Shown here: one piece after another, positions 5,365 through 10,281 of the stretch
How the letters are laid out: the number at the start of each line of letters is the position of its first letter
Position numbering within the stretch: position 1 is the stretch's first letter
Position numbers and translations under genes: made by a program
Notes under the pieces: generated by a model
What the model was told of the DNA's origin: nothing
Seen by the model: the letters and a program-made list of their open reading frames with translations, nothing else
The model's database searches: none
Source: VBAS01 sp965652775
GTDB taxonomy: Bacteria; Bacteroidota; Bacteroidia; Chitinophagales; Chitinophagaceae
Direction: 5' to 3'
DNA length: 10,281 nt
Assembly: GCA_965652775.1 (NCBI GenBank)
Contig: CBFGXP010000142.1
Coordinates: forward strand, 1 to 10,281

Positions 5365-7539
5365 ATGAAAAAATTAATTCTCCTTTTTCTTCTGCCGTTT
5401 CAATTATTCTCTCAGTCTTTTTCAAAAGAAGAAGTTGCGGGTTGGGAAAGACAGGCAAAAAATGTAACGATCATTAGAGATAATTGGGGCATTCCGCATG
5501 TTTACGGAAAAACGGATGCTGATGCAGTTTTTGGTTTGCTCTATGCGCAATGTGAAGATGATTTCAAAAGAGTAGAGATGAATTATATTGAAAAGCTGGG
5601 AAGAATGTCGGAAGTAAAAGGAGAGTCGGAATTATATAATGATCTATTAATAAGGCTTGTCATTGATTCTGCCGATGCGGTAAAAGATTATAATGATGCG
5701 CCCACCTGGCTAAAAAAACTTTGTAATGCATTTGCCAGCGGCATTAATTATTATTTATACAAAAACCCAAATACAAAGCCGGCTTTATTAACCCGTTTCA
5801 AACCCTGGTATCCTTTTTTATGGACAGATGGAAGTATAGGCGCTATAAGCATCGCTGATATTACTGTAAATGAGTTGAAAAATTTTTATACAGGCGAACC
5901 GTCTTTCTCGACCATCGGGAATAATAAAGAAGAAGAATTAACCGGCTCTAACGGTTTTGCCTTTTCCCCAAAGATCACCGAATCGGGAAATGCAATACTT
6001 TATATCAACCCTCATGTAACATTTTATTTTCGTCCTGAAGTTCATATGGTAAGTGAAGAAGGATTAAACGTCTATGGCGCTGTAACATGGGGACAGTTTT
6101 TTATTTACCAGGGCTTTAATGAACATTGCGGATGGATGCATACTTCAAGTGCAGTTGACGCCGCAGACACGTATATTGAAAAAATATCAAAGAAAGAAAA
6201 TGGTTGGGTATATGAATACGATGGCAAGCAACGGCCACTAATTCAAAAAAGAATTTCAATAAAAGCTAAGAAAGGAGCCGGCATTCAAACAACAACCATC
6301 AACGCATTATTTACTCACCATGGCCCAATTATGGCAAAGCGAAACGGACAATGGCTAAGCGTAAAAGCAGATAACCGGATTACTAACGGATTAATTCAAT
6401 GCTGGCAGAGAACTAAAGCAAAAGGTTTTGAAGATTTTAAGAAAACGCTTGATCTGAAGGGTAATATTTCCAATAATACGGTGTACGCAGATGGCGAAGG
6501 TAATATTGCTTATTGGCACGGCAATCGTATTCCTGCAAGAGATGTAAAATATGATTGGAGCAAAGCGGTTGATGGCAGCACCTCTGCTACAGAATGGAAA
6601 GGATACCACAATATTAAAGAGACAGTTTTGAGTATTAACCCATCAAATGGTTGGTTGCAAAATTGCAATTCCACGCCTTTTACCGTCGCGGGCAATAACA
6701 GTCCTGAAAAAGAAAAATATCCTGCATACATGGCTCCTGATGGCGAAAACTTTCGGGGCGTTAATGCTGTCAGAGTGTTAAACGAGGAGAGCAAATACAA
6801 TATCGACAAGGTTATCAAAGCCGGGTACGATACAAGACTTTCGGCATTTGAAGTTTTGATTCCTGTATTGGTAAAGGCATTTGAAAATAATACCTCATCA
6901 AATGGCTCTTTGTATACTAATCTTACTGATCCTGTAACAGTCTTAAAAAATTGGGATTTTCGCTGCAGTGAGACTTCAGTTGCAACTACACTCGCGGTTG
7001 AGTGGGGACAAAAAATTTCACAGGCAATTAATCGTACCCCGGGAAAGGACCAGGTTGATAAAACAAAGAATTTTGCTGCCAACGCCAGCACGGAAGAATT
7101 GCTTCAGCCGTTATTGGCAACAATCAATGATCTGCAAAATAAGTTTGGTCGTTGGCAAATTCCATGGGGTGAGGTCAATCGGTTACAAAGAATATCCACT
7201 GACATTGATAATAAATTTGATGACAACAAACCCAGTCTTCCTGTTGGCTTTGCGTCTGCTCAATGGGGAATGTTGCCATCCTTTGTAAGTCGTACGTTTA
7301 GCGGCACTAAAAAAAGATATGGCTACAATGGAAATAGTTTTGTTTGTGCCGTTGAATTTGGAAAAAGGATCAAAGCCAGGTCATTGTTAATGGGGGGTGA
7401 AAGCGGGAATGAAAACTCAAAACATTTTTTTGACCAGGGATTAATGTATAGTAAGGGGCAGTTTAAGGATGTTTTGTTTTACAAAGAAGATGTGGTAAAG
7501 CATGCAGAAAAAACTTACCATCCGGGTAATGAGAAATAA
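5365..7539 (+). CDS. Secreted penicillin acylase / AHL acylase family Ntn hydrolase
   Basis: This 724-aa enzyme has a signal peptide (MKKLILLFLLPFQLFSQS, about 1-17) and belongs to the S45-type N-terminal-nucleophile amidases, which self-cleave into alpha and beta chains. The cleavage site is Gly194-Ser195 in TGSNGF, making Ser195 beta-1. Counting from there, His217 (NPHV) is beta-23 and Val264 (SSAVDAADT) is beta-70, the same numbering as the catalytic or oxyanion residues of PvdQ-type acylases. The oxyanion Asn is probably Asn433 or Asn435 in NGWLQNCNSTPF (beta-239/241). The alpha chain shows DNWGIPHVYGKTDADAVFGLLYAQCEDD; the C-terminus shows GGESGNENSKHFFDQ. It should hydrolyse an amide-linked acyl group in the periplasm or outside the cell. 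The substrate (beta-lactam, acyl-homoserine lactone, lipopeptide or other) cannot be decided. It starts 88 nt after the regulator with no terminator between, so read-through is possible. The leader TAAATTGAACC before the ATG is AT-rich without a Shine-Dalgarno. Confidence 0.93.
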   Translation: MKKLILLFLLPFQLFSQSFSKEEVAGWERQAKNVTIIRDNWGIPHVYGKTDADAVFGLLYAQCEDDFKRVEMNYIEKLGRMSEVKGESELYNDLLIRLVIDSADAVKDYNDAPTWLKKLCNAFASGINYYLYKNPNTKPALLTRFKPWYPFLWTDGSIGAISIADITVNELKNFYTGEPSFSTIGNNKEEELTGSNGFAFSPKITESGNAILYINPHVTFYFRPEVHMVSEEGLNVYGAVTWGQFFIYQGFNEHCGWMHTSSAVDAADTYIEKISKKENGWVYEYDGKQRPLIQKRISIKAKKGAGIQTTTINALFTHHGPIMAKRNGQWLSVKADNRITNGLIQCWQRTKAKGFEDFKKTLDLKGNISNNTVYADGEGNIAYWHGNRIPARDVKYDWSKAVDGSTSATEWKGYHNIKETVLSINPSNGWLQNCNSTPFTVAGNNSPEKEKYPAYMAPDGENFRGVNAVRVLNEESKYNIDKVIKAGYDTRLSAFEVLIPVLVKAFENNTSSNGSLYTNLTDPVTVLKNWDFRCSETSVATTLAVEWGQKISQAINRTPGKDQVDKTKNFAANASTEELLQPLLATINDLQNKFGRWQIPWGEVNRLQRISTDIDNKFDDNKPSLPVGFASAQWGMLPSFVSRTFSGTKKRYGYNGNSFVCAVEFGKRIKARSLLMGGESGNENSKHFFDQGLMYSKGQFKDVLFYKEDVVKHAEKTYHPGNEK

Positions 7540-7563
7540 AAAAGAGTTGCAAAAGCAACTCTT
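7535..7563 (-). terminator. Convergent hairpin terminator
   Basis: A perfect 9-bp inverted repeat (7542-7550 AAGAGTTGC, 7555-7563 GCAACTCTT) has an AAAA loop. On the minus strand it is followed by a TTTTTTATTT run, making a classic intrinsic terminator for the small gene ending at 7585. On the plus strand it begins 2 nt after the acylase stop but lacks a T-tract (CAATAAAG follows), so it would be weaker there. It sits between convergent genes and probably serves both, better on the minus strand. Confidence 0.85.
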
Positions 7564-7584
7564 CAATAAAGAACTATTAATTTT

Positions 7585-7782
7585 TTAATAATCGTTTGAT
7601 TGGTTTACCGGAGCTGTAACTGGTTTTTTGCCAAGCATACTGCTAACGTCACCGAGGTTTTTATCCAAGAAATCTTTTCCTCTTTTTTTCAAGTCGCCTT
7701 TTTGTTCAGGAGTCATTCTTGTATACTTGTAAAGCCCATAAGCTGCGGCTGCGAAGAGTAAGCCTAATAATTTCCTTTGCAT
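7585..7782 (-). CDS. Small single-pass membrane protein, YtxH-like, function unknown
   Basis: The product is 65 aa. A hydrophobic N-terminal helix (LLGLLFAAAAYGLYKY, about 5-20) has only MQRK before it, followed by a charged region, TRMTPEQKGDLKKRGKDFLDKN (21-42), and a polar tail ending QSNDY. The helix ends in Tyr/Lys rather than a signal-peptidase site, so a membrane-anchored protein with a small charged cytoplasmic or periplasmic tail is more likely than a secreted one. Short anchor-plus-Lys/Glu proteins of this form resemble YtxH-like small envelope proteins, but I cannot assign a role. It is real rather than a shadow: nothing else is coded here, it has its own terminator 20-40 nt downstream, and its composition is protein-like. 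It follows the helicase by 102 nt on the same strand and could be expressed by read-through; I see no good promoter between them. Confidence 0.75.
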   Translation of the reverse strand: MQRKLLGLLFAAAAYGLYKYTRMTPEQKGDLKKRGKDFLDKNLGDVSSMLGKKPVTAPVNQSNDY

Positions 7783-7884
7783 AATTTTTATTTTTAAGGT
7801 TTATGATTTATGATATAAGCATAAAATATCGTGCCGCAATGCAACTTAAACGTTAATCGTCCGAAGGCGTTCTTTAGATTGGGG

Positions 7885-10224
7885 TTAGTTTTCTACAATA
7901 CGCAGCTTTGCATAGTTCAACATTATTTTCTTTTCACCATTATTTTCAAACTTTATTGTAGCAATAGGGTTGTGTGCTGCGCCTTCTTTTTTGATGACTT
8001 CGCCAAAACCAAATTTCTGGTGCTCTACCTTTTGCCCTATTTGCAGATTTGATATGTCGCTGGCTTTAAAATCAGCAGAAGGCACATGTTCAATAACCTT
8101 CTGAATTGTAGATTTCGGCGCCAAATAAGAAGGTGTTTCTTTTTTTGTCGACTGCCGTTTGTCAGCCGTCCAGTCTTTGCCGCTTCCGCCCCAACCCCTC
8201 ATCCTTTCAAAGGCGGTTCCGTTGCCATATTCTGATCCCTGGTTCTTTGCACCTCCGCCAGCAAAACTTCTGTCCATAAAATTTTCAGGAAGTTCATCGA
8301 TGAACCGGCTTGGCTCATTTTGTATCAATGAACCAAAACGATAGCGGGTATTTGCATAAGTGATCCATAACCTTTTCTTTGCTCTAGTCAGCGCTACATA
8401 AAACAACCTTCTTTCTTCTTCCAATTCTTCTCTTGTATTTATGCTGAGCGCATTGGGAAAAAGCATTTCTTCGAGCCCTGCTATAAACACCACGGAAAAC
8501 TCAAGTCCTTTTGCAGCATGTATCGTCATTACTTTTACAGTATCAGCATTGGGATCTTTCTCGTCAGCATCTGTTAACAAAGTGATCTGCTGCAAGTAAC
8601 CACCCAAACTTTTATCAACCAATTCTCCCTCTTCGTTATCCGGGCTTTCCACCCATTCCTTGATCGAGTTAAGCAGCTCCTGTATATTCTCATACCGGGC
8701 TACTCCTTCGGTGCTTTTATCATTAAAAAGCTCCCTAACAAAATTTGTTTGTTTGCCTATATGAAAAGCCACTTCATATGCTGTATGTTTTTTCAACATG
8801 CTCTGAAAACTCTTTATCATCGTAACAAAGCCGTCGATCAATTCCAGCGTTCCTGCCTTGAAACCAAACGTTTTGGCTTGTTCCAGGACTTCCCACATGC
8901 TAATGTTGTTTTCATTCGCATAAAGGACAGCTTTATCAATTGTTGTTTTGCCAATTCCTCGCACCGGGTAATTAATAATACGCTTCAGCGCTTCTTCGTC
9001 CTTTGGATTCATTGTAATTCTTAAGTAAGCGATATAATCCTTGATCTCTTTGCGTTGGTAAAAACTAATGCCTCCATAAATAGTGTAAGGGATGCCCATG
9101 CGTCGCAAGGCTTCTTCAAATGCCCTGCTTTGAGCATTTGTCCGATAGAGAATTGCAAAATCCCTGTTGAAAAAATGATTTCTAAGTTTTTGCTCCTGGA
9201 TCGTATCAGCAACAAATTTACCCTCTTCATTATCGGTCATTGTTCTTACCAGCCGTATCTTTTCTCCTTCTGCGTTTTCCGTCCAAAGATCTTTTGGTAT
9301 TTGTCCTTTATTCTTTTTAATGACGTCGTTTGCAGTATTCAAAATGCTTTGGGTGCTCCGGTAATTTTGTTCCAGCTTCACCACTTTTACTTCTTCATAG
9401 TCTTTTTGAAACTGAAGGATATTCTGGATCGTTGCCCCGCGAAAACTATAAATGCTTTGCGCATCATCACCAACCACACATACATTTTCATGCATGGCAC
9501 CGAGTAATTTTATGATTTCATATTGCGCCGGGTTAGTATCCTGGTATTCATCAATTAAAATGTATTTGAATTTATGCTGGTATTTACTAAGGCTTTCGGG
9601 AAACGTTTTTAGCAATTCGTAAAATTTCAATAGAAGATCATCAAAATCCATAGCGCCATTTTTAAAACAGCGCTTTACATAGGCATCATATATCTGCCCG
9701 ATTGCCGGCCTATTGCTTCGCATATCTTCCTGTTGAATATAATAGTCATTTGCATATTCCGCAGCACCCACCAACGCGTTCTTGGCAGATGAAATTCGAT
9801 TATAAACTGTTGAAGGTTTATAGTGCTTATCATCAAGATTCAATTCGTTGATCACTGTTTTCACTACACTCTTTGCATCGTCTGTATCATAAATAGTGAA
9901 ATTATTAGGATACCCGATTTTTGGAGCTTCAAACCGGAGTATTCTCGCAAATACAGAATGAAACGTGCCGATATATAAATTTCTTGCTTCGTTATTGCCA
10001 AGAATCTTCTCCACTCTTTCCTTCATTTCCTTGGCTGCCTTATTGGTAAATGTGAGGGCAAGAATATTAAATGCGTCTACACCATTCGCCATCAGGTGTG
10101 CTACACGTGTGGTAAGGACTTTTGTTTTCCCGCTCCCGGCACCCGCCACGATCATCAGCGGCCCTTCAATATGCAACACCGCTTCACGTTGTTTCTCGTT
10201 CAATCCACTCAGGTATTCTGTCAT
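7885..10224 (-). CDS. pcrA: ATP-dependent 3'-5' DNA helicase, UvrD/PcrA type
   Basis: This 779-aa superfamily 1A helicase is expected to translocate 3'-5' on single-stranded DNA in nucleotide-excision and mismatch repair and in clearing proteins from DNA. All motifs are present in order: Q motif LNEKQ (8-12), Walker A AGAGSGKT (27-34), Ia LALTFTNKAAKEM (55-67), FHS (88-90), Walker B LIDEYQD (223-229), III VGDDAQSIYSFRGA (251-264), IV LEQNYRSTQSIL (284-295), V VMTIHAAKGLEF (565-576) and VI EERRLFYVALTRAKKRL (603-619). A flexible Gly/Ser/Lys-rich linker (about 650-705) leads to a small C-terminal domain, IGQKVEHQKFGFGEVIKKEG...IKFENNGEKKIMLNYAKLRIV (729-777). That matches the Tudor-like fold of PcrA, which contacts RNA polymerase. 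Length and order fit a normal, full-length family member. The start at 10224 places the Q motif at the usual N-terminal distance. Whether this lineage calls it uvrD or pcrA is a naming choice; the C-terminal domain favours PcrA. Confidence 0.96.
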   Translation of the reverse strand: MTEYLSGLNEKQREAVLHIEGPLMIVAGAGSGKTKVLTTRVAHLMANGVDAFNILALTFTNKAAKEMKERVEKILGNNEARNLYIGTFHSVFARILRFEAPKIGYPNNFTIYDTDDAKSVVKTVINELNLDDKHYKPSTVYNRISSAKNALVGAAEYANDYYIQQEDMRSNRPAIGQIYDAYVKRCFKNGAMDFDDLLLKFYELLKTFPESLSKYQHKFKYILIDEYQDTNPAQYEIIKLLGAMHENVCVVGDDAQSIYSFRGATIQNILQFQKDYEEVKVVKLEQNYRSTQSILNTANDVIKKNKGQIPKDLWTENAEGEKIRLVRTMTDNEEGKFVADTIQEQKLRNHFFNRDFAILYRTNAQSRAFEEALRRMGIPYTIYGGISFYQRKEIKDYIAYLRITMNPKDEEALKRIINYPVRGIGKTTIDKAVLYANENNISMWEVLEQAKTFGFKAGTLELIDGFVTMIKSFQSMLKKHTAYEVAFHIGKQTNFVRELFNDKSTEGVARYENIQELLNSIKEWVESPDNEEGELVDKSLGGYLQQITLLTDADEKDPNADTVKVMTIHAAKGLEFSVVFIAGLEEMLFPNALSINTREELEEERRLFYVALTRAKKRLWITYANTRYRFGSLIQNEPSRFIDELPENFMDRSFAGGGAKNQGSEYGNGTAFERMRGWGGSGKDWTADKRQSTKKETPSYLAPKSTIQKVIEHVPSADFKASDISNLQIGQKVEHQKFGFGEVIKKEGAAHNPIATIKFENNGEKKIMLNYAKLRIVEN

Positions 10225-10281
10225 TCTGCGAATTTACAATTTGTGAATGGGATAAATTTGAGAGAAGGAAGATTACTTTTG

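Noticed and set aside
6510..7091. A 193-codon minus-strand open frame inside the acylase.
   Set aside because: It lies wholly within the conserved beta chain of the acylase and reads as a mirror of its codon usage; no motifs or start signals.
7848..7876. Possible hairpin downstream of the helicase stop (around CGTCCGAAGGCG) as its terminator.
   Set aside because: The stem is only 4 bp with a mismatch or wobble and no T-tract follows on the minus strand.
9055..9507. A 150-codon plus-strand open frame antisense to the helicase.
   Set aside because: It overlaps helicase motifs III and IV on the other strand and has no protein-like features of its own.
10253..10260. TAAATTTG on the plus strand, a perfect TAnnTTTG box that might drive a divergent gene beyond the right edge.
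   Set aside because: No TTG lies at proper spacing upstream (the nearest is only 9 nt away) and the gene it would serve is not in the window.

Overview
The window reads as chromosomal DNA of a member of the Bacteroidota, most likely the Chitinophagaceae or a close relative. The reasons are an AT-rich genome with few Shine-Dalgarno sequences, promoter-like TAnnTTTG boxes, a GLPGLI-family secreted protein (a family largely confined to Bacteroidota), and an RprX/RprY-type two-component pair. The family-level placement is inference from protein style, not a search.

Layout, left to right. Positions 1-1930 (minus strand) hold two tandem FIST-domain sensory proteins, 21 nt apart and clearly paralogous; the downstream copy runs off the left edge. 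Positions 2000-2857 (minus) hold a secreted GLPGLI-family protein with a well-formed intrinsic terminator and a good Bacteroidota-type promoter. A 130-bp divergent intergenic region with a cluster of TAAAC/GTTTA motifs separates it from a plus-strand block: a membrane sensor histidine kinase (2988-4505), its OmpR-class response regulator (4587-5276), and a secreted penicillin-acylase/AHL-acylase-type Ntn hydrolase (5365-7539). The 81-nt kinase-regulator gap holds an inverted repeat and a 19-codon ORF. A convergent hairpin at about 7542-7563 closes the plus block and the minus-strand block to its right. That block contains a 65-aa single-helix membrane protein (7585-7782) and a full-length UvrD/PcrA-type helicase (7885-10224). 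The last 57 bp lie upstream of the helicase; I find no convincing promoter for it there.

How the genes may work together: the kinase and regulator are a cognate pair. The GLPGLI gene is divergent from the kinase and shares its upstream region, so regulator control of it is plausible but unproven. The acylase follows the regulator by 88 nt with no visible terminator, so it may be read through from the two-component operon. The FIST pair probably provides small-ligand sensing to a partner encoded beyond the left edge. The helicase is a housekeeping repair gene.

I see no mobile elements, tRNA or rRNA genes, or CRISPR arrays. Most of the window is ordinary core or lineage-typical content. The items most worth a second look are the structured insert between kinase and regulator, the motif cluster at 2909-2973, the divergence of the FIST pair, and the uncharacterised substrate of the acylase.
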